Positions 23,691 through 30,943 of a stretch of 31,293 nt of DNA are shown piece by piece. The stretch covers positions 1 to 31,293 of the forward strand of contig CAKVND010000026.1 in assembly GCA_934777245.1 (NCBI GenBank). The letters run 5' to 3'. How positions within the stretch are numbered: the stretch's first letter is position 1; every line of letters starts with the position of its first letter. The stretch comes from an uncultured Candidatus Melainabacteria bacterium. Its GTDB lineage: Bacteria > Cyanobacteriota > Vampirovibrionia > Gastranaerophilales > Gastranaerophilaceae. The position numbers and the translations under genes are program-made. Under the pieces are notes generated by a model. The model made no database searches, was not told the DNA's origin, and was given only the letters and a program-made list of their open reading frames with translations.

Positions 23691-23809
23691 AATAACACTC
23701 TCTCCCGCCTTCGGCACCCTCCCCCAAGGGAGGGCGTTATCTGCGTTTATTGAGCGTCTTTAGTCCCCTCCCCTCGGGGAGGGTGCCGAAGGCGGGAGAG
23801 GGTGTTATT
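23691..23809. repeat. MITE-like GC-rich inverted-repeat element
   Basis: Terminal arms 23691-23724 and 23776-23809 are complementary over 34 bp with one mismatch. Each arm end also makes its own hairpin (CCCTCCC/GGGAGGG on the left, CCCTCCCC/GGGGAGGG on the right), so the 119 bp can form a cruciform. It is far more GC-rich than its surroundings, has no coding frame, and sits 18 bp before trxA, in its leader or promoter region. The outer arms start with AATAACAC, next to AT-rich host sequence. This is the form of a non-autonomous mobile element, but no transposase or target duplication is proven. Confidence 0.8.
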
Positions 23810-23827
23810 AATTAAGAGAGGTGAATT

Positions 23828-24145
23828 ATGGTTCAAGAAATTAATACAGATATGTTTGATACGGAAGTTCTAAATCACGAAGGAGTAACAGTTGTAGATT
23901 TTTTTGCAAACTGGTGTGGACCTTGCAGAAAATTAGGCCCAATTTTAGAAGAAGTTGAACGCGATATTGAAGGCAGTGTAAAATTTACTAAAATCGATAC
24001 CGACGAAAATATTGAAGCAGCAAAAAAATACCAGGTGAGCGGTCTTCCTACGCTTTTGATTTTCAAAAATGGCGAAGTCGTTGAACGCATGGTTGGTTTA
24101 ATGCCAAAAAGCACTATTATTACTAATATTGAAAAGCATTTATAA
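23828..24145 (+). CDS. trxA: Thioredoxin
   Basis: 105-residue thiol-disulfide oxidoreductase of the cytoplasm. Active site WCGPC (29-33) with Cys30 and Cys33, the preceding DFFANW, cis-Pro74 in SGLPTLLIF, and the usual buried Asp25 (VVDFF region). AGAGGTG lies before the ATG. The leader contains the GC-rich inverted-repeat element. It is convergent with the next gene; only one base separates the two stop codons and no terminator lies between them. Confidence 0.95.
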   Translation: MVQEINTDMFDTEVLNHEGVTVVDFFANWCGPCRKLGPILEEVERDIEGSVKFTKIDTDENIEAAKKYQVSGLPTLLIFKNGEVVERMVGLMPKSTIITNIEKHL

Positions 24146-24146
24146 T

Positions 24147-24608
24147 CTAGCCGATGTAGTTCACAACTTCTTTATGCATAATCGAGTTCATATCTTTAGC
24201 AGCCTTTTTGGTCCCAGATTGAGTTGAATGATTTTCTATGAACTTAAGAGCTTTACCTAAAAATGAAAATATCGGTAAAATATTATCATTATCTAATGGC
24301 AAGCGTTCACCATTCAGCATAAATGTTACTTGTGGCCTAATTGTATAATCATCTACTGCAACCTTAGCCAAGTCAAAAATCATAGTATCTTCCGGATTAA
24401 ATCTCGGAAAATATTTCCATGCTGTTTTTGGTCCTGTTTTGTCCAATGCTTGATAAAAATCATTAAAATGACTTCCTAATTCATCATTAGTTAAATTAGC
24501 ACTCAATCTATATGCATTCATTTTTAGCATGCCGCTTGAGCTAGAACCCTTTACTGTGGCTATTGCCACATTTTGTAAACCTTTAAAATTAATATTATCC
24601 ATACCCAT
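24147..24608 (-). CDS. Unknown 153-aa protein with INFKG N-terminus
   Basis: Not recognised. A soluble protein of 153 residues, no signal peptide, no Cys. It starts MGMDNINFKG, an N-terminal Phe motif like those of the 993-aa protease-like and 460-aa HNH-like proteins. It then has a strand-rich part (VAIATVKG, MLKMNAYRL), a Phe/Trp-containing middle (FYQALDKTGPKTAWKYFPRF) and a helical C-terminus. Met3 is an alternative start; no clear Shine-Dalgarno is seen. It follows the pilin terminator and overlaps almost tail-to-tail with trxA. Confidence 0.65.
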   Translation of the reverse strand: MGMDNINFKGLQNVAIATVKGSSSSGMLKMNAYRLSANLTNDELGSHFNDFYQALDKTGPKTAWKYFPRFNPEDTMIFDLAKVAVDDYTIRPQVTFMLNGERLPLDNDNILPIFSFLGKALKFIENHSTQSGTKKAAKDMNSIMHKEVVNYIG

Positions 24609-24639
24609 TAAAAAACCTGTAAAAATATTTTTTGCTAGT

Positions 24640-24671
24640 AAAAATCCTCAAGTTTACGCTTGAGGATTTTT
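24640..24671. terminator. Terminator of the pilin-like gene
   Basis: A perfect 13-bp stem (24640-24652 and 24659-24671, loop TTTACG) with TCCTCAAG/CTTGAGGA core and a U-run on the minus strand. It separates the pilin gene from the 153-aa gene. Confidence 0.88.
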
Positions 24672-24692
24672 ATTTTAATTCATAATATATTT

Positions 24693-25421
24693 CTAATATT
24701 TATAAATAACCTTAAATCCATTATCTACAACAGAAGCACCGCAATAAACACCACCACGTTTCACATCAGTTTCATTACATGCTCCATTTTCTTCATTCCA
24801 ATGATTACCTTTTATTTTAATATTGTTCTTTTCATATATATTTTTCTTTATATTGCCACCATCCGGATATACTGAACCACTATCATCAATATAAAATCTA
24901 AATTCGTCTCGGCCTGCTCTATTTGGTTTTTTATCAAAACCATTGATATCAAACCATACAGAAGCAACATTGCCCTTAAAAGTACCTGCACTGTGAGTTG
25001 TATCTCTATCATAATGTTTTAATGCCATTGCGCTACCATCAGAAAAAGTATAAATTGCAAAATTTTCAACTTCCTCTTCTTTCATTGGTGAACCATCTTT
25101 ATCAGAATCACCGTTATAATTTGCCGGAGTTAAAGTAATATCTTTCAAAGTTTTATCTTCTTTCAAGCCTTTAACATATTTAGATAATTCTGTTAAGTAA
25201 TTATCAGCTTTAGAATCTGTTACAGAACTTATTGAATCAGCTTGATTATCCGCAATAATATGTTCATTAGCTGTTTCCATTGTATTAATGAACTTGCTTA
25301 AAGCCGGACCAACTTTTGCTTTTTGCGTAGAATTACTTAATGCTGGTGCAGCTAATGCAGCCACAACTCCGATTACTGTTAATGTAATTAGCACTTCTGC
25401 GAGAGTAAAACCTTTTTTCAT
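24693..25421 (-). CDS. Type IV pilin / pseudopilin-like protein
   Basis: 242 residues. The N-terminus is a class III prepilin signal, MKKG followed by FTLAEVLITL: cleavage after Gly4, methylated Phe, and Glu at mature position 5, then a hydrophobic helix to about residue 28. The rest is a globular domain with DSDKDGSP, FYIDDSGS and a C-terminal Cys pair (ACNETD, YCGAS) that may form the disulfide loop seen in pilins. AGAAAGG lies before the ATG. No pilus assembly genes (PilB, PilC, PilD) are nearby, so it may be a minor pilin or pseudopilin of a secretion system encoded elsewhere. It has its own terminator. Confidence 0.85.
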   Translation of the reverse strand: MKKGFTLAEVLITLTVIGVVAALAAPALSNSTQKAKVGPALSKFINTMETANEHIIADNQADSISSVTDSKADNYLTELSKYVKGLKEDKTLKDITLTPANYNGDSDKDGSPMKEEEVENFAIYTFSDGSAMALKHYDRDTTHSAGTFKGNVASVWFDINGFDKKPNRAGRDEFRFYIDDSGSVYPDGGNIKKNIYEKNNIKIKGNHWNEENGACNETDVKRGGVYCGASVVDNGFKVIYKY

Positions 25422-25547
25422 TCTTATACCTTTCTTTTTAATTCATAATGCAATAATAACATATTTTATAAACATTTAAAAGATATATTTAAGTTTTGAA
25501 TTGTAAATAATTATGTCATTTTTATACAACTTTTCACATGCATGATA

Positions 25548-25553
25548 TATAAT
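25548..25553 (+). promoter_or_regulatory. -10 box directly before the 73-aa gene (leaderless?)
   Basis: Consensus TATAAT whose expected start site falls within about one base of the ATG at 25562. No Shine-Dalgarno is present. No good -35 box is visible. Confidence 0.45.
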
Positions 25554-25561
25554 AATGGTAT

Positions 25562-25783
25562 ATGTATATCGTCAAAAACTTGAAGGACTATAATTTGTCC
25601 CACAAGCAGCGGATTTTTGCCGGCTACTTAAAGGACAATGTTGATTCGTTTGTTTGTTATGAAACAATAACAAACCGTTCAGCAATGCGTAAATATTTTG
25701 CCCCTGACAACGATTTTATTGAATATTCTACAGCAATTGCAGAACCGGCAGAACTTTTAGCTAGAGCATTTAATAGAGCTTAA
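25562..25783 (+). CDS. Unknown 73-aa protein, possibly leaderless
   Basis: 73 residues, not recognised, one Cys, no membrane segment or signal peptide. The frame is open, with sensible composition (e.g. FAGYLKDNVDSFVCYE, EPAELLARAFNRA). It lacks a Shine-Dalgarno but has TATAAT eight bases before its ATG. It converges with the CorC-type gene; the two stops share the TTAA at 25780-25783. A real gene is likely but not certain. Confidence 0.55.
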   Translation: MYIVKNLKDYNLSHKQRIFAGYLKDNVDSFVCYETITNRSAMRKYFAPDNDFIEYSTAIAEPAELLARAFNRA

Positions 25784-27123
25784 GCTTCTTCGGATTCTTC
25801 CGCTTCTAAAATAGGCTCTTTATAAATTTGAAGTTTTGTAATTCTAGCCCCATCAACTTCTTTTACGGTAAATGTTAATCCGTTAAATGAAACAGTATCA
25901 TCAACTACAGCTATTCTGCCTAAAAGTTTTACAACCAAACCGGCAATTGTATCAACATCATCTTCTTCAAATAAGGATTCCTTTAAATCAAAGAATTTAA
26001 CCAATTCATCGATTCTCATCATTGCGTTTGCAATATAAGTATTTTCAGCAATTTCTTTAATATCAGCTTCAGCTTCTTCGTCAAACTCATCTTGAACTTC
26101 ACCGATAATTTCTTCCAAAACATCTTCCAATGTAATAAGCCCTGATGTTCCACCAAATTCATCAATAACAACTGCAATCTGACAATGAAGTTTTTGGAAT
26201 TCAATAATCAAATTATCCAAAGTCATTGTTTCAGGAACAAGCATTAGTGGACGTATGAGTTTTTCTACCGAAAACTCCTCTTTTTTCATTGCAAGAGAAT
26301 ATAAATCCTTAACGTGAATAAATCCCAAAATCTTATCAATATTTTCTTCATAAACCGGATAACGTGTATACTGGTTTTCTAACGCTACTTTGTTCAACTC
26401 TTCGTAAGTAATATCGTTTGGAATACAAACCATATCTGTTCTCGGAATCATAACTTGTTTAGCCATCAAATCTGAGAACTTAAACATGTTATGCAACATC
26501 TCGGCTTCTGTTTCATTCAAAACACCTTCATTATAGCTTGCATCAACCAACATATCTAATTCTTCTGTCGAATGCACTAGAGATGCGTCTTCAGAATTGG
26601 CATGACAAGCTGATAGAATTTTATTTCCTGATACTTCTAGCAACCAAACGAAAGGTTTAAAAATGGTGATAAATATATCCATCGGTCTAGAAACCAATAG
26701 TGCGATTGTTTCCGGATGTCTTAATGAAATACATTTTGGCAACTGTTCTCCCAATAATACATGGAAATAAGTTACCAATACGAATGAAATCGGAACTGCT
26801 ACTACATGTGAAGATAAATGAGCATAAGAACCGGCAAAAAGTCTGATAATCGGCTCAATTAATTGAACAATTGTAGATTCTGCAACCCAACCTAGAGCAA
26901 TACTTGCGATTGTAACACCTAATTGAGCGGCGGCAAGCATTTTATTTACATCATCCACAAGTTTTAATGCTTTTTTTGCATTAGAATTTCCTTCATTGCA
27001 AAGTTGTTCTAATCTTGTTTTTCGAACTTTTACCAACGAAAACTCGGCTGCAACAAAGAATCCATTAACAAATAGTAAAAATAAAATTATAAAAATATTT
27101 ATAAATATGTCTGTCAGGTCCAT
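25780..27123 (-). CDS. CorC/HlyC-type membrane protein (CNNM/DUF21, CBS pair)
   Basis: 447 residues. N-terminal CNNM (DUF21) membrane domain with hydrophobic segments near 5-27, 62-82, 106-126 and 138-165, including the NGFFVAAEFSL and GEQLPK motifs. Then a CBS-domain pair (about 220-340) with VMIPRTDM, TRYPVY and VVIDEFGGTSGLITLEDVLEEIIGE, and a C-terminal CorC_HlyC domain (about 355-440). Family members export magnesium or other cations or control such export; older annotations call them haemolysins. The promoter is TTGTAT-16-TATAAC. There is no neighbour to refine the substrate. Confidence 0.93.
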   Translation of the reverse strand: MDLTDIFINIFIILFLLFVNGFFVAAEFSLVKVRKTRLEQLCNEGNSNAKKALKLVDDVNKMLAAAQLGVTIASIALGWVAESTIVQLIEPIIRLFAGSYAHLSSHVVAVPISFVLVTYFHVLLGEQLPKCISLRHPETIALLVSRPMDIFITIFKPFVWLLEVSGNKILSACHANSEDASLVHSTEELDMLVDASYNEGVLNETEAEMLHNMFKFSDLMAKQVMIPRTDMVCIPNDITYEELNKVALENQYTRYPVYEENIDKILGFIHVKDLYSLAMKKEEFSVEKLIRPLMLVPETMTLDNLIIEFQKLHCQIAVVIDEFGGTSGLITLEDVLEEIIGEVQDEFDEEAEADIKEIAENTYIANAMMRIDELVKFFDLKESLFEEDDVDTIAGLVVKLLGRIAVVDDTVSFNGLTFTVKEVDGARITKLQIYKEPILEAEESEEA

Positions 27124-27145
27124 TTACTCTCAAATACCTTTTCAA

Positions 27146-27173
27146 GTTATACTTGTAATTGTACACTATACAA
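27146..27173 (-). promoter_or_regulatory. Promoter of the CorC/HlyC-type gene
   Basis: Minus-strand TTGTAT (27168-27173), 16-bp spacer, TATAAC (27146-27151), about 23 bp before the ATG. Confidence 0.5.
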
Positions 27174-27228
27174 GATAATTTTGCAACGCCCTAGTTAAAG
27201 ATCTCAAAGAATAGTAATATTTTCTATT

Positions 27229-28005
27229 TCACTTTTGGCGATTATTGTTTAAATAATTTTTAACATTTGTTGATAACGAAATATTTTGCAACATCATATT
27301 ATAACGTTTTAAATCCCCGATATTTGCAGATTCTTCTAATAAATCACGTCTGGTTGAAATCTGCATTCTAGGTTCATCTGAACTTTCTACTATTTTAGAA
27401 TCAATTTTTCTAATTACAGAATCTATATCTGTAGAAGTAGTAATGCCATGTTTTGAAGCAAATTGTTTTACAGAAGCGCCGGATTGAAGCCTATAAAGCC
27501 AATTAATAGAGTATTTGTCGTTTTCAGAAAGAGCTGAAACTCCATATTGGTGCGGAGTGTACATAATATCCGTTTTGTACGGACTATGATTTAAACCAAG
27601 TGCATGCCCGATTTCATGTAGAATTGTATGATAAACTTCAATATCACTATCATATTGTTGGTGAATTCTTCCGTCAGTAAGTCCGATTGAGACTTCTGCA
27701 CCATATAATCTACCTTGCGAATCCCAATTAAAATAACAATGCCCCAAAGCTTGTCTGTCTACCCGTTTCCAATCAACATTTATATTCGACTCCATTAAAA
27801 CATTAGTAACACGGAATCTTAGCTTTCCACCTGTCGCAGCTGACCAAACAGTAAAAGCATCAAGTACCATTTTACGATATTTTGCATCTTCACCGGGTTT
27901 TGAATAAAATTTCATTGGCGCTATGTAAACAACCAAATTATTTACCGGCCAACGCATTACATTTCCGTTTTTAATACTTCCGTTAAGATATGTGCGACGT
28001 GTCAT
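27229..28005 (-). CDS. Matrixin-like zinc metalloprotease
   Basis: 258 residues with a complete metzincin site HEIGHALGLNH (130-140) and Met-turn IMY (147-149, Met148). This is the matrixin/astacin-type consensus HExxHxxGxxH with a short Met-turn spacing. Residues 15-175 form the catalytic domain; residues 176-258 are a helical tail of unknown role. No signal peptide or propeptide is visible, which is unusual for a matrixin; the N-terminus starts just before the domain. The zinc domain aligns with that of the exported pseudoenzyme at 20029-21261. There is no Shine-Dalgarno and TATAAT sits six bases before the ATG. Confidence 0.87.
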   Translation of the reverse strand: MTRRTYLNGSIKNGNVMRWPVNNLVVYIAPMKFYSKPGEDAKYRKMVLDAFTVWSAATGGKLRFRVTNVLMESNINVDWKRVDRQALGHCYFNWDSQGRLYGAEVSIGLTDGRIHQQYDSDIEVYHTILHEIGHALGLNHSPYKTDIMYTPHQYGVSALSENDKYSINWLYRLQSGASVKQFASKHGITTSTDIDSVIRKIDSKIVESSDEPRMQISTRRDLLEESANIGDLKRYNMMLQNISLSTNVKNYLNNNRQK

Positions 28006-28011
28006 GCTTAT

Positions 28012-28017
28012 ATTATA
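28012..28017 (-). promoter_or_regulatory. -10 box directly before the matrixin-like gene (leaderless?)
   Basis: Minus-strand TATAAT with only six bases before the ATG, so transcription should begin at or near the start codon. The -35 region is not recognisable and overlaps the thrS terminator. Confidence 0.45.
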
Positions 28018-28032
28018 ACATAATAATAAAAA

Positions 28033-28065
28033 ACAGATGGAGCGATATTACACCGCTCCATCTGT
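28033..28065 (-). terminator. Terminator of thrS
   Basis: Perfect 12-bp stem ACAGATGGAGCG / CGCTCCATCTGT (28033-28044, 28054-28065), followed on the minus strand by TTTTTTTATTATTA. Confidence 0.92.
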
Positions 28066-28083
28066 ACATATAAAGCTTTATAC

Positions 28084-29856
28084 CTATGCTCTATCTTTAA
28101 TCTCTTTTTCAATATTAGCAATAAATTCATCAACTGAAACTGTACCAACTTGACCTACGCCACGTTTTCTTACAGCTACTGCATTTGCTTCAATTTCCTT
28201 ATCACCGATTACACAAACATAAGGAATTTTCTTGTCTTGCAATGATTCTCTGATTTTGTAATTCATTGATTCTGATCTGTCATCAAGTTTTACTCTTATA
28301 CCAGCTTCACGCATTTTCTTGTAAACTTGTTCTGCAAAGTCTGCGTGTTTTTCGTTTGAAATAGGAACAATTGCAACTTGAGTTGGAGCTAACCAAGTTG
28401 GGAAAGCACCTGCATAATGTTCAATCAAAATACCATGGAATCTTTCCATAGAACCGAAGATAACTCTGTGAAGCATTACAGGAGTTTTCATACTGCCGTC
28501 TTTATCTTGATACTTGATATCAAATCTTTCAGGAAGATTGAAGTCAAGCTGAATTGTAGCACATTGCCAAGTTCTGCCAAGAGCATCTTTAACCTTAAAG
28601 TCGATTTTCGGACCGTAGAATGCGCCATCACCTTCATTAATATCGTATTTCATTCCACGTTTATCCATAGCTTCTTTCAAACCTGCTTCAGCTAATTCCC
28701 AGTTTTTCAAGTCGCCTACATAGCTTTCTGGACGAGTAGAAAGTTCAACTTCAAAACCCATTTTAAAGATTTTCATTGTATCAGCTACAAAATCGATAAT
28801 TTGGTTAATTTCGTCAACCAATTGTTCAGGTGTACAGAAAATGTGCGCATCGTCTTGAGTAAAGCCTTGAACACGAGTTAAACCTGACAAAGCACCTGAT
28901 TTTTCTTTTCTGTAAACTGTACCCAATTCAGCCATTCTTAATGGTAATGAACGGTATGAATGTCTGTTTGCTTGATAAATCAAGATGTGGAATGGACAGT
29001 TCATTGGTTTTACTACATATTGTTCATCTGAATCTTCATCTTTTTGAATAAAGAACATGTTTTCTTTGTAGTGATCCATGTGTCCGGAAATTTCCCACAA
29101 TTTAGATTTTGCAATTTGAGGAGTTTGAACAATCACATAACCACGTTTTCTGTGTTCGCTTCTCCAATAATTTTCAATTTCTTCTCTTACTGTATAAAGA
29201 TTTGGGTGCCACAAAACTAAGCCGCCGCCAATTTCTTCTCTAACTGAGAATAAATCTAATTGAGTACCAAGTTTTCTGTGGTCACGTTTTGCAGCTTCTT
29301 CAATAAATGTTAAATAAGCTTGCAAATCTTCTTTATTCCAGTATGCAGTAGCATAAATTCTTTGAAGCATTTTGTTCTTTTCGTTGCCTCTCCAATAAGC
29401 ACCAGCAACTTTAAGAAGTTTAATAGCGTTACCTTTTATATAAGATGTGTTAGGAATGTGAGGTCCTGCACACAAATCATTAAATAATACATTTCCGTCT
29501 TTATCTTTTGTCAAATACAAAGTCGGATTATCATTTTTGTGTTCTTCTAATAATTCTGCTTTGTAAATCTCGCCTTCAGCTTTGAATTCAGCGATTTGTT
29601 TCTCTACATCAGGAATAACATATTTTTCAAACGTCAAATTTTGTTTGATAATGTTTTTCATTTCTTCTTCAATTTTTGCCAAATCTTCTTCGGTGAAAGC
29701 ATGACCATCAATCAAATCGAAGTCATAATAGAAACCGTCATCTGTTGCCGGCCCGATAGCTAACTTTGCCTGCGGGAACAGCTTTTGAACGGCTTGAGCC
29801 ATGATGTGTGAGCAAGAGTGTCTTAAAACTCTTAATGTTTCGTTGTTTTTTTCCAT
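28084..29856 (-). CDS. thrS: Threonyl-tRNA synthetase lacking the TGS domain
   Basis: Charges tRNA-Thr. 590 residues, shorter than the E. coli enzyme (642) because the N-terminal TGS domain is absent; the protein opens directly in the editing domain. Seen: editing-site His13 and His17 in HSCSH, Cys129 and His133 in CAGPH, catalytic-core RDHRKLG (191-197), the zinc ligand Cys287 in MNCPFH, class II motif 2 around TRVQGFTQDDAHIF (327-340) with His338, motif 3 with GSMERFHGILIEHY, and a C-terminal anticodon-binding domain. TGS-less ThrS is typical of cyanobacteria. The ribosome binding site (AAAGGA) is unusually far, about 14 bases, from the ATG. Confidence 0.95.
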   Translation of the reverse strand: MEKNNETLRVLRHSCSHIMAQAVQKLFPQAKLAIGPATDDGFYYDFDLIDGHAFTEEDLAKIEEEMKNIIKQNLTFEKYVIPDVEKQIAEFKAEGEIYKAELLEEHKNDNPTLYLTKDKDGNVLFNDLCAGPHIPNTSYIKGNAIKLLKVAGAYWRGNEKNKMLQRIYATAYWNKEDLQAYLTFIEEAAKRDHRKLGTQLDLFSVREEIGGGLVLWHPNLYTVREEIENYWRSEHRKRGYVIVQTPQIAKSKLWEISGHMDHYKENMFFIQKDEDSDEQYVVKPMNCPFHILIYQANRHSYRSLPLRMAELGTVYRKEKSGALSGLTRVQGFTQDDAHIFCTPEQLVDEINQIIDFVADTMKIFKMGFEVELSTRPESYVGDLKNWELAEAGLKEAMDKRGMKYDINEGDGAFYGPKIDFKVKDALGRTWQCATIQLDFNLPERFDIKYQDKDGSMKTPVMLHRVIFGSMERFHGILIEHYAGAFPTWLAPTQVAIVPISNEKHADFAEQVYKKMREAGIRVKLDDRSESMNYKIRESLQDKKIPYVCVIGDKEIEANAVAVRKRGVGQVGTVSVDEFIANIEKEIKDRA

Positions 29857-29957
29857 TCTTTTTCTTTCTATCCTTTGGGAAATAAATTACTTTTTAGCAA
29901 GCAGTGACATCTACGAGCTTTTTCATTTACCCCGAGGTGGATCCCTCTAACTATTAC
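29857..29957 (-). ncRNA. thrS leader, possibly structured
   Basis: About 100 bases between the likely start site and thrS. Two hairpins are possible: GAGG/CCTC (29934-29947) and AGC..GTAG / CTGC..GCT with a two-base internal loop (29896-29919). It has no T-box UGGNACC sequence and no terminator-like U-run. Confidence 0.35.
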
Positions 29958-29964
29958 AAAGGAT

Positions 29965-29973
29965 ATTCTATCA
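29965..29973 (-). promoter_or_regulatory. Extended -10 promoter of thrS
   Basis: Minus-strand TGA followed by TAGAAT (29965-29970), about 108 bp before the thrS ATG. Confidence 0.45.
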
Positions 29974-30000
29974 CAAAGAACTTTTATTGACGTACATTTA

Positions 30001-30708
30001 TTAAGATTCGTTTAAATAAGTGTTAATATCTCGTGTACCATATAAATTTGATAATATTTTTATCCAATCTTTATACCTAAAAACACCGCCAAGCCAATTA
30101 TCTAAAATTATACTATCATTCTTTAATTCTTGTTTTTCTACACCATCACTTACTAAAACCGCAACGTGATTACTAAAAGTTTTATCTTTCAAAATTGTTG
30201 CATAAACAAGCTCGCCTCTTAGATTATTGTTAGAATTATTTATCTTGTTTTGACTGATTAAACTCACATCAGTACAGTTTCCTATTTTTAATACTTTTAC
30301 TGCCCTAGTTAAATTTTCAGCATATTTCTGAATACCATCTTCTCTACAACGCGTTCTCATTGCATTAATTCTAGTGGTTAAACTTTTGTCATAACCAACA
30401 TCCATCGAAGACAATATTAGATCTTGCATAGAAGCAGATTTCACATTCCCAAATTCTTTAATAAAATCTTTTCGATAAAATTTTGCACTTTCTAAAGCTA
30501 AAGGATTAATGGTACTAAACGACTTATTCGTTAAATCATATTTTTTCACCATTTCATTTAATTGCAAATATCTCTCACTCTGTTGATAACTCGAAATGGC
30601 CGTTTCTCCTAAATCTGGAAACCGAAAAATAGAAGTACCGTGAGTCAATTTATGTACTCCGTTATTAACATAGAAATCAGAAATTTGAATATTATTATCA
30701 ATCCTCAT
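30001..30708 (-). CDS. Unknown protein with a putative Cys-His-Asp (papain-like) domain
   Basis: 235 residues from the ATG at 30708; the frame runs on to a TTG at 30792, but that region overlaps the rplU promoter. Not a family I can name. The C-terminal half has the order and spacing of a papain/transglutaminase-like triad: Cys145 in IGNCTDVS, His181 in SNHVAVLVS, Asp203 in ILDNWLGG. Such sets occur in bacterial cysteine-protease effectors (YopT type) and in peptidases or transglutaminases. No signal peptide is evident. The ATG has no Shine-Dalgarno, and a TATAAT lies right before it. The gene is divergent from rplU. Confidence 0.65.
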   Translation of the reverse strand: MRIDNNIQISDFYVNNGVHKLTHGTSIFRFPDLGETAISSYQQSERYLQLNEMVKKYDLTNKSFSTINPLALESAKFYRKDFIKEFGNVKSASMQDLILSSMDVGYDKSLTTRINAMRTRCREDGIQKYAENLTRAVKVLKIGNCTDVSLISQNKINNSNNNLRGELVYATILKDKTFSNHVAVLVSDGVEKQELKNDSIILDNWLGGVFRYKDWIKILSNLYGTRDINTYLNES

Positions 30709-30774
30709 AATTATATAAAGTATTAAATCCGTATAAAATTGCCCTAGTTTGTAAACAAATTTAAAGCTTACAAC

Positions 30775-30803
30775 TTGACAGCATTGTAGCAATTATGTTT
30801 AAA
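30775..30803 (+). promoter_or_regulatory. Promoter of rplU
   Basis: Perfect -35 TTGACA (30775-30780), 17-bp spacer, TTTAAA (30798-30803) as -10; a TATAAG follows six bases later. It leaves a leader of over 100 bases. Confidence 0.5.
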
Positions 30804-30809
30804 TATAAG

Positions 30810-30943
30810 ATATTAAATAGTATTAGATAGGTTAATCGTGTCTAAACGGGTGCCAAGGGGCATAATGACAAGTTAAAGTAAAATTTACACAATTGCAATT
30901 GTCATAACGCACTCTACGATTCCTCAAAAAGAAAGGAAATACA
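30810..30943 (+). ncRNA. rplU leader with possible regulatory structure
   Basis: Contains a TGCC-AAGG-GGCA hairpin (30851-30862), a 7-bp pairing ATGACAA/TTGTCAT (30865-30871, 30899-30905), an AATTGCAATT palindrome and a possible 12-codon frame starting with GTG at 30838. Ribosomal protein L21 leaders with autoregulatory structure are known, but I cannot match this to one. AAAGGAAA precedes the ATG. Confidence 0.35.

Noticed and set aside
29934..29947. Possible T-box antiterminator core before thrS (GGATCCACCTC).
   Set aside because: It lacks the invariant UGGNACC bulge sequence and no terminator/antiterminator pair follows.
30709..30792. N-terminal extension of the Cys-His-Asp protein from a TTG.
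   Set aside because: TTG has no Shine-Dalgarno, the added residues look like chance translation, and the region holds the perfect TTGACA of the rplU promoter.
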